From Thermodesulfovibrionales bacterium (GTDB taxonomy: Bacteria > Nitrospirota > Thermodesulfovibrionia > Thermodesulfovibrionales > UBA9159), in the NCBI GenBank assembly GCA_035686305.1, contig DASRZP010000037.1:1-47261 (forward strand): a stretch of DNA of 47,261 nt. The letters are read 5' to 3'. Below are positions 17,308 to 27,012 of this stretch, piece after piece. The notes under the pieces are model-generated. The model saw only the letters and a list, made by a program, of their open reading frames with translations, did no database searches and was not told the origin of the DNA. Every line of letters starts with the position of its first letter. Within the stretch, counting starts at the first letter, position 1. Position numbers and translations under genes: made by a program.

Positions 17308-17325
17308 ATGGTATCACGCTACCAT
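17308..17325. promoter_or_regulatory. Perfect stem-loop in the pheA leader
   Basis: ATGGTA-TCACGC-TACCAT is a perfect 6-bp inverted repeat around a 6-base loop, 25-42 bases before the pheA start and inside the predicted transcript leader. It could act as an operator or an RNA element controlling the aromatic operon. No leader peptide rich in Phe codons and no T-box features were seen. Confidence 0.35.
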
Positions 17326-17349
17326 CGTCGAATCCCTCACCAAAATAAT

Positions 17350-17379
17350 ACTATACAGCTCTTTTCTCAATTTTTTCAA
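17350..17379 (-). promoter_or_regulatory. Sigma-70-type promoter upstream of pheA
   Basis: On the - strand TTGAAA (17374-17379) and TATAGT (17350-17355) are separated by 18 bases in an A/T-rich stretch. A start near 17343 gives a leader of about 60 bases containing the 17308-17325 hairpin. This is the most promoter-like sequence in the 213 bases between pheA and the upstream gene. Confidence 0.45.
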
Positions 17380-17496
17380 GGAGTTTTATGTACTAATCTT
17401 CAGGCTGCTCAAAACGTATATCGCGGTACCTTTGAAGGTTGTCGACCATACGCCGTGCGCTCAACGCGGAAAGTCATTTTCTGAGATTCAGGCCCC

Positions 17497-18081
17497 TTAT
17501 TCTTGTGCGCATTCATCTATCCCCAAGGCAGGCCTGATGAGAACAGGTTCTACGATTGGAACAGGTTTGACCCTATTGCCCTTCAAGGAATTCTCAATGA
17601 TCCAGCATTTCTCAGACTTTTTGCTAGCAACGGAATTCTCGTGCATCTTCTCACCCGACGACCTGACATCATGTTCTTTGTTCGCTGTCCGCGAAGGCGG
17701 CTTATCTTCTCTCTGATCCGCCCTTGCAGGCACTTCAGTGCTTTTTGACGGTGCGTCATTGGTGTCAGCAGAATGCGTATCAACGCTCTTTTTGTCCGGT
17801 CCCTGGCGATTCTCTGTCTCGCGCTCTTTCTTAGGAGCAACGGACTTTCTCGTCTGAAGGGCAGCAAAAACGATCTTGTATGCCTGTTCAGGAGGAATGA
17901 CCTCTGAAAGCCTCTTGAGGGAATCAAGGGCCTTTGCTCGGTCTGCCTGAGAGACACCCTCGGCATCGGCGTATTCCAGGATCAGGTTTCTTGCCTCTTC
18001 CAGCGTTATGGCTGAAGCCCTTCCTGGACAAATCCACAACCATAACAGCACCATGGCAGCTATCAAAGGGATTTTTCTCAT
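17497..18081 (-). CDS. Secreted hypothetical protein with charged, low-complexity middle
   Basis: This 194-residue protein is not recognised. Residues 1-24 form a clear Sec signal peptide ending ASA before ITLEEARN. Residues 25-75 look folded and helical (LEEARNLILEYADAEGVSQADRAKALDSL-type helices). About residues 78-155 are rich in Lys, Glu, Asp, Ser and Thr and probably disordered. A C-terminal 40 residues follow with one Cys in KCWIIENSL and another near the end. It lies between typA and pheA on the same strand, with gaps of over 100 bases on both sides, so it is probably its own unit. The signal peptide and coding bias make it a likely real gene; no function is proposed. Confidence 0.6.
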   Translation of the reverse strand: MRKIPLIAAMVLLWLWICPGRASAITLEEARNLILEYADAEGVSQADRAKALDSLKRLSEVIPPEQAYKIVFAALQTRKSVAPKKERETENRQGPDKKSVDTHSADTNDAPSKSTEVPARADQREDKPPSRTANKEHDVRSSGEKMHENSVASKKSEKCWIIENSLKGNRVKPVPIVEPVLIRPALGIDECAQE

Positions 18082-18136
18082 TGCGATTCGATGCGTCTCT
18101 ATCTCTTATCGTCCCGAAGGGGAAGAACCTTTAACG

Positions 18137-18151
18137 TATATGATTCATATA
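18137..18151. promoter_or_regulatory. Perfect palindrome upstream of the secreted hypothetical gene
   Basis: TATATGA-T-TCATATA is a perfect 7+1+7 palindrome 56 bases before the start of the 17497-18081 gene. It is A/T-rich and of operator size. It may be a repressor site or overlap a -10 region; no matching -35 was found. Confidence 0.35.
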
Positions 18152-18208
18152 GTTCGGGGACCGGCTACAGACACTTCTCCAGGCAACAAAGCATAACAGC
18201 GGGATGCT

Positions 18209-20017
18209 TCAATCTCTCCTGACCTTTGGCCTCTTGTTCGCCTCCAGCACCTTCTTTCTCAGACGTATGGATTGCGGTGTCACCTCGACCAGTTCGTCTT
18301 CCTTGATGAATTCGATGGCCTGTTCAAGGCTCATGATGTGCGGCGGTATTAACTGGAGCGCCTCATCAGCATTGGCGGCACGGATGTTCGTCAATTTCTT
18401 CTCTTTAATGACATTCACATCAAGGTCGTTGTCCCTCGAGTTTTCTCCGATGATCATACCTTCGTAGACCTGGGTATTCTCCCTGATGAAGAGCGTGCCC
18501 CTCGGCTGGAGGTGGAAGAGGGCGTAGATCGTTGATTTCCCAGGTCTGTCTGCAACAAGGGCACCGGTCTCTCTCTTTGTAATCATCCCCTGCCAGGCCT
18601 CGTAACCGTCGAAGATATGATTGAGCAGGCCCGTTCCCCGCGTATCGGTAAGGAACTGAGACCTGAAGCCGATCAAGCCCCTTGAGGGTATCCTGAATTC
18701 GAGCCTCACCCTCCCATACCCGTTGTTCTGCATCTTCTGCATCTTCCCCCTTCTCATGCCCACCTGCTGGGTCACCACACCAACATACTCCTCGGGCACA
18801 TCGATCACGAGCACCTCCATGGGCTCCTGGATGACTCCATTGGCCTCCCTGGTGATGATCTCGGGCATCGAAACAGCAAGTTCATACCCCTCCCTCCTCA
18901 TCATCTCGATGAGGATCGCGAGCTGCAACTCTCCCCTCCCCATGACGGCAAAGGAATCGGTCCCTGAAAAGTCGACCTTTATGGCAACATTATAGAGCAG
19001 CTCCTTTTCGAGACGCTCCCTCAGGTTTCTCGATGTCACATATCTCCCCTCCCTTCCTGCAAAGGGAGACGTATTGACGAGGAAGACCATCGAGATGGTG
19101 GGCTCATCAACCTTGATGCGCGGAAGAGGTCTGGGAGTCTCGACGTCGGTAATGGTGTCTCCGATGGTTATACCTTCGATGCCTGAAAGAGCGATAATAT
19201 CGCCTGTTGAGGCCTCTTTGGTATCGACCCGTTCAAGACCCTGGAAGGTGTATAGTGAAGTCACCTTGGTCCTCGTAATCCCGGAATCGCTCTTTGCCAT
19301 GGCGACATAGTCACCGACCCTCACTGTGCCAGAGAAGATCCTGCCTATGGCAAGCCTTCCCACATAGTCGTCATAGTCTATGTTCGTCACAAGAAGTTGC
19401 AAAGGCCCCTCGCTGTCGCTGCCCGGCGGAGGTATGGTCTTTACGATCATCTCAAAGAGGGGCTGGAGGTCATCCGAATCGTCCTCCATGCGCAGTTTCG
19501 CAAAACCCTTCTTCGCGTTGGTATAAAGGACAGGGAATTCGAGCTGCTCCTCAGTGGCGTCGAGATCGATGAAGAGGTCGTAGACCTCGTTGAGGACCTC
19601 CTGTATTCGTGCATCGGATCTGTCAATCTTATTAATGACGAGGATCGGCGGAAGTCTGAGTTCGAGGGCCTTTTTCAAGACAAACCTCGTCTGGGGCAGG
19701 GGGCCTTCAGAAGCGTCGACGAGGAGAAGCACGCCATCCACCATCTTCAAAGTCCTCTCGACCTCACCTCCGAAGTCTGCGTGGCCGGGAGTATCTACGA
19801 TATTGATCTTGATGCCGTTGTATTGGATGGCGGTGTTCTTTGCCATGATCGTGATCCCCCGCTCACGCTCAAGGTCGATATTGTCCATAACACGCTCCTG
19901 CACCTTCTCATTGGAGCGGAAGATGCCGCCCTGTCTGAGCATCCCATCGACGAGGGTCGTCTTTCCATGGTCGACATGGGCGATAATAGCGATATTCCGT
20001 AAATCTTCACGTCTCAT
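18209..20017 (-). CDS. typA: Ribosome-associated GTPase TypA/BipA
   Basis: This 602-residue translational GTPase binds the 70S ribosome and supports subunit assembly and stress or cold adaptation. G1 is AHVDHGKT (13-20), G2/switch I lies in [14 protein letters not shown]3 is [14 protein letters not shown] and G4 NKIDRSDAR. Domain II, the EF-G-like domains III and V, and the BipA-specific C-terminal domain (about 480-600, with [10 protein letters not shown]) follow. Its length matches the family (about 600-610). The start ATG at 20017 has only a weak AGAGG upstream. Confidence 0.95.
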   Translation of the reverse strand: MRREDLRNIAIIAHVDHGKTTLVDGMLRQGGIFRSNEKVQERVMDNIDLERERGITIMAKNTAIQYNGIKINIVDTPGHADFGGEVERTLKMVDGVLLLVDASEGPLPQTRFVLKKALELRLPPILVINKIDRSDARIQEVLNEVYDLFIDLDATEEQLEFPVLYTNAKKGFAKLRMEDDSDDLQPLFEMIVKTIPPPGSDSEGPLQLLVTNIDYDDYVGRLAIGRIFSGTVRVGDYVAMAKSDSGITRTKVTSLYTFQGLERVDTKEASTGDIIALSGIEGITIGDTITDVETPRPLPRIKVDEPTISMVFLVNTSPFAGREGRYVTSRNLRERLEKELLYNVAIKVDFSGTDSFAVMGRGELQLAILIEMMRREGYELAVSMPEIITREANGVIQEPMEVLVIDVPEEYVGVVTQQVGMRRGKMQKMQNNGYGRVRLEFRIPSRGLIGFRSQFLTDTRGTGLLNHIFDGYEAWQGMITKRETGALVADRPGKSTIYALFHLQPRGTLFIRENTQVYEGMIIGENSRDNDLDVNVIKEKKLTNIRAANADEALQLIPPHIMSLEQAIEFIKEDELVEVTPQSIRLRKKVLEANKRPKVRRD

Positions 20018-20378
20018 AACAGGACAATCCTCTCTTCATGGTCAATCAAGTGTTTTCCAAAGGCAATGTCTGTGGCAGGACAATGCAATACTGCTATTAT
20101 TGTAATCGAATGGCGAGCAGAAAAGCGAGTCGGCCGCAACCTTGGGTATGCCATATAATCCGTAAACTTCGGGGCAGATGTTCGATTCGCAGGCAAGAGT
20201 AGGAGTTATTGGACGGTCTGCCTGTGCGGACCGTAAGAGCCTCTTCATGATAGACTGTTATGAGGATTATGTGGTCGGAACAATCACACGGGGCTATTCT
20301 CATGCCGAGAAGTCGGTCCGGGGAGAAGACGGATAGGAGACGAGTTTACCCCCATCTCATTTCTTGCGGCTCCATATC
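20018..20378. other. 361-base interval between uvrB and typA with no recognised gene
   Basis: Short open frames on both strands (up to 68 codons) have no recognisable domains, and I do not call them. A 6-bp stem ACGGTC/GACCGT with a 10-base loop lies at 20213-20234 but lacks a T run. TATAAT appears on + at about 20154 with no -35 and no gene behind it. The typA promoter and uvrB transcript end must lie here, but neither is clear. Confidence 0.5.
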
Positions 20379-22415
20379 CTATTTCCCGTTCATCCTCTTC
20401 TTCCTCTTTCGTTTGTCAGGAGCAGACGATTCCTTTATGCCGAACTCAAGTAGCTTCTTCTTCCCCTCCTTGATCCTGTCCCTCAGCACAACAGCCCGCT
20501 CAAAGTCGAGTTTCTTGGCAGCTTCCTTCATCTCCTCTTCAAGCCTTTTTACGGTTTCTTCGCCGTAGCCGTAATCCATCGTCTCTTCTGAAACAGAGAC
20601 CGTCAGGTAATCCGATTCGTAGATGGAACTCAGGATGTCCTTTATGGACGACTGTACACTCTCAGGAGTGATCCCCATCTCCCGGTTGTATTCCTTCTGA
20701 AGCTTCCTCCTCCTGTCGGTCTCTCCAAGGGCCCTTTGTATGGAACCGGTCATCTGGTCGGCATAGAGAAGCACTTCACCGCTGATGTTCCTTGCTGCCC
20801 TGCCGGCTGTCTGTATCAATGACCGCTCAGACCGCAGGAACCCCTCCTTGTCAGCATCGAGGATTGCGACCAGCGAAACCTCGGGGAGGTCGAGTCCCTC
20901 TCTGAGAAGGTTCACCCCTACCAGCACATCGAATTTACCCTGCCGCAAGTCTCTTATCAATTCAACCCTCTGAAGGGTATCGATATCTGAATGGAGGTAC
21001 CGTGCCCGGACCCCGAGTTCGATATAATAGTCTGTGAGATCTTCAGCCATCTTCTTTGTGAGTGTCGTGACGAGAACCCGCTCACCCCTCGTTGCCCTCA
21101 GCCTGATTTCTCCGAGAAGGTCATCGACTTGCCCTGAGACCGGCCGCACCTTCATCTCAGGGTCTACGAGGCCTGTGGGCCTGATGATCTGTTCCACAAC
21201 CCTTCCCCGTGCTTTTTCGATCTCATAAGGACCGGGCGTTGCCGACACATAGACAACCTGATTCACCCTGTGTTCGAACTCCTTAAAGGTGAGGGGCCGG
21301 TTATCGAGGGCAGAGGGGAGCCTGAAGCCGAAATCAACGAGGGTCTGTTTCCTTGACCTGTCTCCTTCATACATTCCCCCTATCTGAGGGATGGTGGCAT
21401 GGGACTCGTCAATCATGATAATAAAGTCTTCCGGGAAATAGTCGATCAGGGTAAAGGGAGGCTCTCCGGGGGCTCTCCCGCTCAGATGCCGCGAGTAGTT
21501 CTCGATGCCGTGGCAGTAACCAAATTCCCTGAGCATCTCGAGGTCAAAGCGCGTCCTCTGTTCGATCCTCCGGGCCTCAACTATCTTGCCCTCTCTGAGG
21601 AAATACTCGACCCTTTCCTTCATCTCGCTCTCTATCCTCTTCAATGCCGGTTCAAGCCGCTCCCTCGGAGTGATCCAATGGCTGTTTGGGAAGAGGGCGA
21701 ACTTCTCGGTCCTTCTCATCCCCTCGCCGGTCAAGGGATCAAATTCGGCTATGGCATCGATCTCATCTCCGAAGAATTCAATTCTCACGGCCCTATTGAG
21801 AGAGAAGGAGGGATAGACCTCGACACTGTCCCCCCGCACCCTGAAGGCTCCCCTCCTGAAGTCCATGTCGGAACGGTTATACTGCATCTCGACGAGCCTG
21901 TTCAGGATATCATCCCTCTCTGTCCGCATCCCCTCTTCAAGGATGAGGTGCATATCCATGTAATCCTTCGGAGAACCGATCCCGTAAATGCAGGACACCG
22001 AGGCAACGACTATGGTATCCCTCCTCTCGAGGACGGACATCGTCGCTGCATGGCGGAGCCTGTCTATGTCATCGTTGATCATGGCGTCCTTCTCGATATA
22101 GGTGTCTGTTGTGGGTATGTAAGCTTCGGGCTGGTAATAGTCGTAATAACTCACAAAAAATTCAACGGCATTCTCGGGAAAGAGCTCCCTGAACTCGCCA
22201 TAGAGCTGTGCGGCTAGGGTCTTGTTATGCGCAATAACAAGGGCCGGCCTCTTCACATGCGCAACCACATTAGCGACGGTAAAGGTCTTCCCCGAACCGG
22301 TGACACCGAGGAGCACCTGGTGCCTCAGACCCCTTTCGAGGCCTTTAGTGAGTTCAGAGATGGCCCTCGGCTGGTCACCCTTGGGAACAAAGTTGGTCGA
22401 AAGTTGAAAATCCAT
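20379..22415 (-). CDS. uvrB: Excinuclease ABC subunit B
   Basis: This 678-residue damage-verifying helicase-like subunit of nucleotide excision repair receives DNA from UvrA and recruits UvrC. Walker A GVTGSGKT is at 37-44, the beta-hairpin region [12 protein letters not shown] follows near residue 90-101, then DESH, helicase motifs including TAGRAARN, and a C-terminal UVR coiled-coil (about 630-665, [22 protein letters not shown]) that contacts UvrC. It is full length. The ATG at 22415 has no strong Shine-Dalgarno. No SOS (LexA) box was recognised upstream. Confidence 0.96.
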   Translation of the reverse strand: MDFQLSTNFVPKGDQPRAISELTKGLERGLRHQVLLGVTGSGKTFTVANVVAHVKRPALVIAHNKTLAAQLYGEFRELFPENAVEFFVSYYDYYQPEAYIPTTDTYIEKDAMINDDIDRLRHAATMSVLERRDTIVVASVSCIYGIGSPKDYMDMHLILEEGMRTERDDILNRLVEMQYNRSDMDFRRGAFRVRGDSVEVYPSFSLNRAVRIEFFGDEIDAIAEFDPLTGEGMRRTEKFALFPNSHWITPRERLEPALKRIESEMKERVEYFLREGKIVEARRIEQRTRFDLEMLREFGYCHGIENYSRHLSGRAPGEPPFTLIDYFPEDFIIMIDESHATIPQIGGMYEGDRSRKQTLVDFGFRLPSALDNRPLTFKEFEHRVNQVVYVSATPGPYEIEKARGRVVEQIIRPTGLVDPEMKVRPVSGQVDDLLGEIRLRATRGERVLVTTLTKKMAEDLTDYYIELGVRARYLHSDIDTLQRVELIRDLRQGKFDVLVGVNLLREGLDLPEVSLVAILDADKEGFLRSERSLIQTAGRAARNISGEVLLYADQMTGSIQRALGETDRRRKLQKEYNREMGITPESVQSSIKDILSSIYESDYLTVSVSEETMDYGYGEETVKRLEEEMKEAAKKLDFERAVVLRDRIKEGKKKLLEFGIKESSAPDKRKRKKRMNGK

Positions 22416-22695
22416 CTATCAACAGATCAGTCTGAGACTGAGGCTTCGAGAGGCTTCCTCGACACAAGAATCGCCGCCGAAATCGAGGAGCACCATGGTT
22501 TCATCCTTGAGGCCGAAGAAAACAGAAACGAGACCCTCGCCAAGCTTGAAAAAGACCATAATCAAAGCACGAAGAGACGCCCTTTTATCGAGCCCTTCCT
22601 TTTCTCTGTCATGACTGAAGGAGATTAATACCATGACGATATGCTAACAGACTTCGGAAGGAAAAGTCCGGGACGATGCGGAAAGACAAAAGAAA
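22416..22695. other. Upstream region of uvrB, no confident gene
   Basis: A 71-codon frame on the - strand (22419-22634) ends next to the uvrB start. It has no ribosome site and no recognised domain, so I treat it as unsupported; a small leader protein cannot be excluded. The uvrB promoter should lie in this stretch but no strong -35/-10 pair was seen. Confidence 0.4.
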
Positions 22696-22891
22696 TCAGC
22701 TGGCCTTGCTCACCTTTGCCCCGTCTTCGAGCACAGGTATATCTTTCCCTTCCTTATCGGTAATGACAACCACTGTGGCGCCGGGATCAATACTCTTTAT
22801 CGTCCTTGACAGTCCTTTTCTCTTCTCCAAGCGCAAGACCGCTCAGGGTAGTCAAAGTAAAGCATACTTTCTCTCGCGGATCGCGTAAAAC
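22696..22891 (-). pseudogene. Frameshifted remnant of a small secreted protein gene
   Basis: Directly after the chemoreceptor stop, one frame reads ...LALGEEKRTVK and then meets a stop. From 22803 a second frame reads TIKSIDPGATVVVITDKEGK and continues through DIPVLEDGAKVSKAS to a TGA at 22696-22698. Joined, they resemble common small periplasmic proteins with a signal peptide followed by a 'TVKGTIKSID...VVVTDKEGK' beta-strand repeat. The two parts are offset by one base near 22804, and no proper start codon remains. A sequencing error is the alternative explanation. The family is inferred by resemblance only. Confidence 0.4.
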
Positions 22892-24568
22892 TCATGAAAG
22901 CGAATGTGGCCTCTTCTCTCCCGAACTCTTAAACCATTCGACGTATTCCCGTATCTCTGTGACTAAGCGTGCAAGGTCACGGGCAGCACCTTTAATATGA
23001 GTGGTTGACTCCGTAGTGTGAGTGATGACCTCAGAGGTTCTCTGCATATTTTGGGCGATCTCTTCAGCTGCTGACGATTGCTCCTCAGCTGCGGCAGCGA
23101 TGCGCTGGACCATATCCATTGCACTTGACGATGCATTTACGATGGTTTCGAGTGATTGTCGCGCCGTCTCTGCAAGTCGAACACCGCTGTTCACTTCTTC
23201 GCTCCCCTTCCTCATGGTCTCCACGAATCGCTTTGTTTCCCCCTGAATCTTTGATACCCGCTCTATGATATCTCCCGTTGCCTTTCCTGTTCGCTCAGCC
23301 AACTTTCTCACCTCATCAGCGACCACCGCAAAACCTCTTCCCTGCTCGCCTGCTCTTGCCGCCTCAATGGCCGCATTCAAGGCGAGGAGATTAGTCTGGT
23401 CCGCTATGTCCTTGATGACGGTCACGATCTCCCCTATCTGTGCCGAACTCTCATCAAGTTCGCCGATAGTCACTGTCGCCTCCTTCACACTCTCCGCAAT
23501 CTGAAGCATGCCGTGGACAGTCTGTTCGACCACCTCTTTTCCCTTGGCAGCTGTTTCAGAGGAGTTTTTCGAAGCGTCTGCGGCCTGAGAAGCATTCTTT
23601 GCAACATCCAAAACAGTCTGGGACATCTGGGTGGATGCCGCCACCACCTGCTGAGCCTGCAGGGCTTGCTCTTGCGCGCCTCTACTGAGATCCTCCGCCG
23701 TTGAAGAGAGCTCTTCTGATGAGGAAAGGATATGCTCCATTCCTCCCTTAATGCTCCGCACGATCGCCGTTATCTTTTCAGACATGACCCCAAAGTCATG
23801 TACCATCATCGCCAGTTCATCCTTCCCTTGAATTCCCGATTCAAAGGAGCTGAAATCACCTTCAGCCATGACTCTGGATTTCCCGGATATCACGAGGACA
23901 GGCTTGATCACAACTGATACCAGAAACTTGGCAATGAGGCCCAGGAAGAGGATGTACAGTGCTCCTAAGCCTATCAACCCCCATTTGATCACCTTCGATT
24001 CCTTTTGGATGCCTCCCACGATTGTTGGCACATAAGCCCTCACCTTGTCAACCAAATTCCTCGATGCTTCTAAGAACGCATCGTACCGTTCGGCCTGTAT
24101 CCCTCGTGTGATCTCCTGTGCCTTGTCAACCTTTTTCGCGAGGATGAGGGGAACCAGGTCTTTCTCCGTCGTACCCTTATAGGCGGTCCACGCTTCCTTT
24201 GCCTTTGCCGCTGAGGACGTATCAAATCCGCCGTCTTTTAAGGATTTCTCTATTTTATTCAGAAGCTCATCGATCCTGTCGGCAAAATCCTGAATCTCAT
24301 CTTGATACCCCTTGATCTTCTCCGGATCTTTTTCCAGCATCATGGTTAAGAGCGTTGCTTTCGTGAGGGTAAAATTAACCCTCGCCTTCGCTATATCATC
24401 GGCGGTCTGCATATTCTGTTCAATCTGCGCATAGACCGTTCCCCCCACCTGGACCCTCGTAAAAGCTATGAGCACCGATACGACAAATATCGCTGCTGTC
24501 ACTATCAATAACCCAAATAAGCCGTACAGTTTCTTCCGGAGTCCCATATCCCTGAGCACGTGAATCAT
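22892..24568 (-). CDS. Methyl-accepting chemotaxis protein
   Basis: This 558-residue transmembrane chemoreceptor has TM1 at about 14-36, a periplasmic sensor of about 160 residues (all helical, four-helix-bundle type), TM2 at about 196-218, a HAMP region and a long cytoplasmic hairpin. The conserved tip [20 protein letters not shown] and the following [18 protein letters not shown] bind CheA/CheW. The start is ATG 24568, with AGGAGG 7 bases upstream; the frame extends to 24592 without a site. A sigma-28-like promoter precedes it, so it is probably transcribed by FliA apart from the upstream receptor. The ligand is unknown. Confidence 0.93.
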   Translation of the reverse strand: MIHVLRDMGLRKKLYGLFGLLIVTAAIFVVSVLIAFTRVQVGGTVYAQIEQNMQTADDIAKARVNFTLTKATLLTMMLEKDPEKIKGYQDEIQDFADRIDELLNKIEKSLKDGGFDTSSAAKAKEAWTAYKGTTEKDLVPLILAKKVDKAQEITRGIQAERYDAFLEASRNLVDKVRAYVPTIVGGIQKESKVIKWGLIGLGALYILFLGLIAKFLVSVVIKPVLVISGKSRVMAEGDFSSFESGIQGKDELAMMVHDFGVMSEKITAIVRSIKGGMEHILSSSEELSSTAEDLSRGAQEQALQAQQVVAASTQMSQTVLDVAKNASQAADASKNSSETAAKGKEVVEQTVHGMLQIAESVKEATVTIGELDESSAQIGEIVTVIKDIADQTNLLALNAAIEAARAGEQGRGFAVVADEVRKLAERTGKATGDIIERVSKIQGETKRFVETMRKGSEEVNSGVRLAETARQSLETIVNASSSAMDMVQRIAAAAEEQSSAAEEIAQNMQRTSEVITHTTESTTHIKGAARDLARLVTEIREYVEWFKSSGEKRPHSLS

Positions 24569-24601
24569 GGCATAGCCTCCTTTCACAGTCATTTTTTATT
24601 C

Positions 24602-24628
24602 CTATCGGAACAATTTCGAAACTCTTTC
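24602..24628 (-). promoter_or_regulatory. Sigma-28 (FliA)-type promoter for the chemoreceptor
   Basis: On the - strand GAAA-N15-TCCGATAG matches the FliA pattern TAAA-N15-GCCGATAA at most positions, 34 bases before the ATG at 24568. Two better matches elsewhere in the locus support it. Confidence 0.5.
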
Positions 24629-24635
24629 ATCGTTC

Positions 24636-24652
24636 GGCGAAATAATTTCGCC
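24636..24652. repeat. Perfect inverted repeat upstream of the chemoreceptor promoter
   Basis: GGCGAAA-TAA-TTTCGCC is a perfect 7-bp inverted repeat lying 8 bases upstream of the sigma-28 -35 element. It could be an operator for a regulator or, read on -, a hairpin ending the upstream transcript; no clear T run follows. Confidence 0.35.
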
Positions 24653-24830
24653 TCGTATCCTGCGCCTAATGGTTCTCTCTCTTTCGTAATCCTGGGGAGA
24701 CGCGCATCAGCTCCCGGATCCCCAGTCTTTTATGGTGTTAATTCACTGAAGAACAGTCTTACAAATACCGGACACGACATGGGAGAAAAACGAGTCTCGA
24801 TACTGCAATGACTCGTGCTCCGCGCCGTTC

Positions 24831-26351
24831 TCAGGGCTGTCGGCATTCTCTCTTAATGCCGTCTAGAAGACTGCCGATTTGATCAGAGATCTGCTCCATC
24901 TCGTCGTAAATCTTCTCCGCCTTCTGCCTATCTCCACGGTTATAGTCCATAACCGCCTCCTTGGCCAGAGAGTGTATCCTTTCATGCGGAAGTCCTATGT
25001 TCTTGAAACTGACGAGGGTGCCGCACTGCTCTTTCCCCTCCCCGTCGTACCATGTGCCGAACCTGCAGGTATGGTGATTCGGAAGTTGAGACGGATCGAG
25101 CCTTGTGTCGCCGCTCAGACATGATCCGATCTTGTCCATGAATGTCCTATGGTCCGTCCTCGCAAGTTCGAGGATCAGCAATTCGCTGCCCTTCGTCTTG
25201 AAGCCGCCTGTGGCGTTCCTCAGTTCATCAGCCACGCCTGCCAGCTTATTGACCTCGTGCATGACGTCCTGGGAGATCTTTTCCATGTTCTTTGCTATGC
25301 CCGATGTCTTCTCGATATTCCTTGTAACCTCTTCGGATGCCGCAGACTGTTCATCCACTGCCGTTGCTATCTGCGTTATCTGGTCACGGACCTTCTGAAC
25401 CGCTGCCACGATCGACTGGAGCGAGTCACCAACATTCCTGATGTACTGAGTCGCTTTTGTCACTTCGTTCGAGGCCTCTTCCATGGACTTCGACGTCTGC
25501 TCAGACTCTCCCTGTACCGCGCCGATCTTCTCGGATATCTCTGCCGTCGCCTTGATCGTCCTCTCCGCAAGCTTCCTCACCTCGTCAGCAACAACAGCAA
25601 AGCCCCTTCCCTGCTCTCCTGCCCTCGCCGCCTCAATCGCCGCGTTCAAGGCTAGGAGGTTCGTCTGGTCCGCAATGTCCTTAATCACCGTTACGATGTC
25701 CCCGATCTCACCCACCCGGCCGTTCAGTTTCCCCACCATCGAGGCAAGTTCAACGGTGGATGTATAGACACTGTTCACCGTCTCCACAGCGCCGTCAGCA
25801 ACCTTGCTCCCCTCCGACGCCAGGTCCATCGCCTCAATGGACGTATCCGATGCTGTTGAGGCATTCTTCGCGATGTCCGTTATCGTTTGGCTCATCTCCT
25901 CGGAGGCTGTGGCGATCTGGGCAGCCTGCCCTGACTGCTCACGGGCGCCCTCTGCAGTCTTCTTCGTCCGCCTTCTGAGAATATCCACGGTCGATACGGC
26001 ATTATTTGCTGAGGCGAGGATGCCGTTTATCATATTGTCAAAGGTTCTGACCATCTTGCTCATATTCTGCGACAAAAGGCCTATTTCATCATCACTCTTG
26101 TAGTCTACGGTAGTACGGAGATCGCCGTTGGCAAGGCTCTCCACTTCCCTGTTCAGATCGGATAGGGGTTTTGCTATCTTGCGCTGGCTCGTTATCCAGA
26201 TGAATGCCAGGATGGCGAGATTCAGGAATACAAGGACAAGCTGTATCACCTTCAGGCTTCTCTGAAGCTGAGGGAAAACAATGATGACGCTGACCACGGT
26301 AAGGGTCAGCAGCACTGCCACCATCAGTCTCAGTTGACTCACAATCTTCAT
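24831..26351 (-). CDS. Methyl-accepting chemotaxis protein with C-terminal CZB (zinc-binding) domain
   Basis: This 506-residue receptor has two closely spaced membrane helices (about 8-26 and 37-54), so almost nothing is outside the membrane. HAMP (about 55-108) and the MCP signalling hairpin with [20 protein letters not shown] (226-245) follow. The C-terminal 110 residues form a chemoreceptor zinc-binding domain: His401, Cys429 ([13 protein letters not shown]), His456 and His460 are the likely Zn ligands. CZB receptors can sense zinc or oxidants such as hypochlorous acid from the cytoplasmic side. The gene follows cheW by 78 bases with a strong AGGAGGAG, and is probably in the same transcript. 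Confidence 0.92.
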   Translation of the reverse strand: MKIVSQLRLMVAVLLTLTVVSVIIVFPQLQRSLKVIQLVLVFLNLAILAFIWITSQRKIAKPLSDLNREVESLANGDLRTTVDYKSDDEIGLLSQNMSKMVRTFDNMINGILASANNAVSTVDILRRRTKKTAEGAREQSGQAAQIATASEEMSQTITDIAKNASTASDTSIEAMDLASEGSKVADGAVETVNSVYTSTVELASMVGKLNGRVGEIGDIVTVIKDIADQTNLLALNAAIEAARAGEQGRGFAVVADEVRKLAERTIKATAEISEKIGAVQGESEQTSKSMEEASNEVTKATQYIRNVGDSLQSIVAAVQKVRDQITQIATAVDEQSAASEEVTRNIEKTSGIAKNMEKISQDVMHEVNKLAGVADELRNATGGFKTKGSELLILELARTDHRTFMDKIGSCLSGDTRLDPSQLPNHHTCRFGTWYDGEGKEQCGTLVSFKNIGLPHERIHSLAKEAVMDYNRGDRQKAEKIYDEMEQISDQIGSLLDGIKRECRQP

Positions 26352-26429
26352 GGAATTCTCCTCCTATATAAACGTAATCTCAGCACTCTTTGTCTTTTGC
26401 CTGAGTTCGTATTCCGGATAATGGCGAAG

Positions 26430-26909
26430 TTAGTTATTTGTTGTAAATGTTGTCACCGTGCCAATCTCCTCATGCCCGAGGAGTTTGTCGATGTCGAGGA
26501 GGATAAGAAGCCTATCTTTGAGTTTTCCTACACCCTTAATAAATTCAGAGCCCGCTCCTCCGGTCATAGGAGGAGGAGGTTCGACCGTGTCTGAGTTAAG
26601 CCGTAATACCTCAGAGACCGAATCAACAATGAGGCCCACGGTTGTGCCGACATCAACGACCATGATCCGCGATTGTGAATCCGCGCTCTTCGCATCAAGC
26701 CCGAATTTCTTCCTGAGGTTTATGACGGGTATGACCTTGCCCCGGAGATTAATAACGCCTTCCACATAGCTCTGGGTATTCGGAACCGACGTAATATCAA
26801 CCATCCGGTTAATCTCCTGGACCTTCAGGATATCAATAGCATACTCTTCACCTACGAGCTTAAAGGTGACCAACTGCAAGATCTCCGAACTTACTGCCAA
26901 AGCGTCCAT
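26430..26909 (-). CDS. cheW: Chemotaxis coupling protein CheW
   Basis: This 159-residue single CheW (SH3-like) domain links receptors to CheA. Family features are LVTFKLVGEEYAIDILKVQEI (about 13-33), INLRGKVIPVINLR (about 52-65) and a GLIVDSVSEVL strand (about 91-101). A proline-rich PPPPMTGG loop interrupts the later part. It is followed by a chemoreceptor gene and preceded by a sigma-28-type promoter at 26973-27000. Together with the CheW domain in the CheW-CheZ fusion, this locus encodes two CheW modules plus the one in CheA. Confidence 0.93.
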   Translation of the reverse strand: MDALAVSSEILQLVTFKLVGEEYAIDILKVQEINRMVDITSVPNTQSYVEGVINLRGKVIPVINLRKKFGLDAKSADSQSRIMVVDVGTTVGLIVDSVSEVLRLNSDTVEPPPPMTGGAGSEFIKGVGKLKDRLLILLDIDKLLGHEEIGTVTTFTTNN

Positions 26910-26972
26910 CTCTTCCTCCTTTGCGGGACGGGAGTTTTAGCTGCCACAAAACCGTCAAGCATCATGCCTATC

Positions 26973-27000
26973 TTATCGGACTCTGACGTCAAAAACTTTA
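26973..27000 (-). promoter_or_regulatory. Sigma-28 (FliA)-type promoter for cheW and the CZB chemoreceptor
   Basis: On the - strand TAAAGTTT begins the site and TCCGATAA ends it (TAAA-N16-TCCGATAA). It matches E. coli-type TAAAGTTT-N11-GCCGATAA with one base of extra spacing and one mismatch. It lies 13 bases past the cheB stop and 64 bases before the cheW ATG. Confidence 0.65.
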
Positions 27001-27012
27001 GGGAAGGACCGT

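Noticed and set aside
20150-20160. TATAAT on the + strand in the uvrB-typA interval
   Set aside because: No -35 at 16-18 bases and no + strand gene follows.
20170-20200. tRNA-like T-loop (GTTCGATTC) in the uvrB-typA interval
   Set aside because: The flanking bases do not pair as a T-stem and no acceptor or anticodon arms were found on either strand.
21399-22217. 272-codon + strand frame opposite uvrB
   Set aside because: No recognisable domain; it is antisense to a certain full-length uvrB and explained by its codon composition.
22419-22634. 71-codon - strand frame before uvrB
   Set aside because: No ribosome site and no recognisable domain; kept only as a remark in the region entry.
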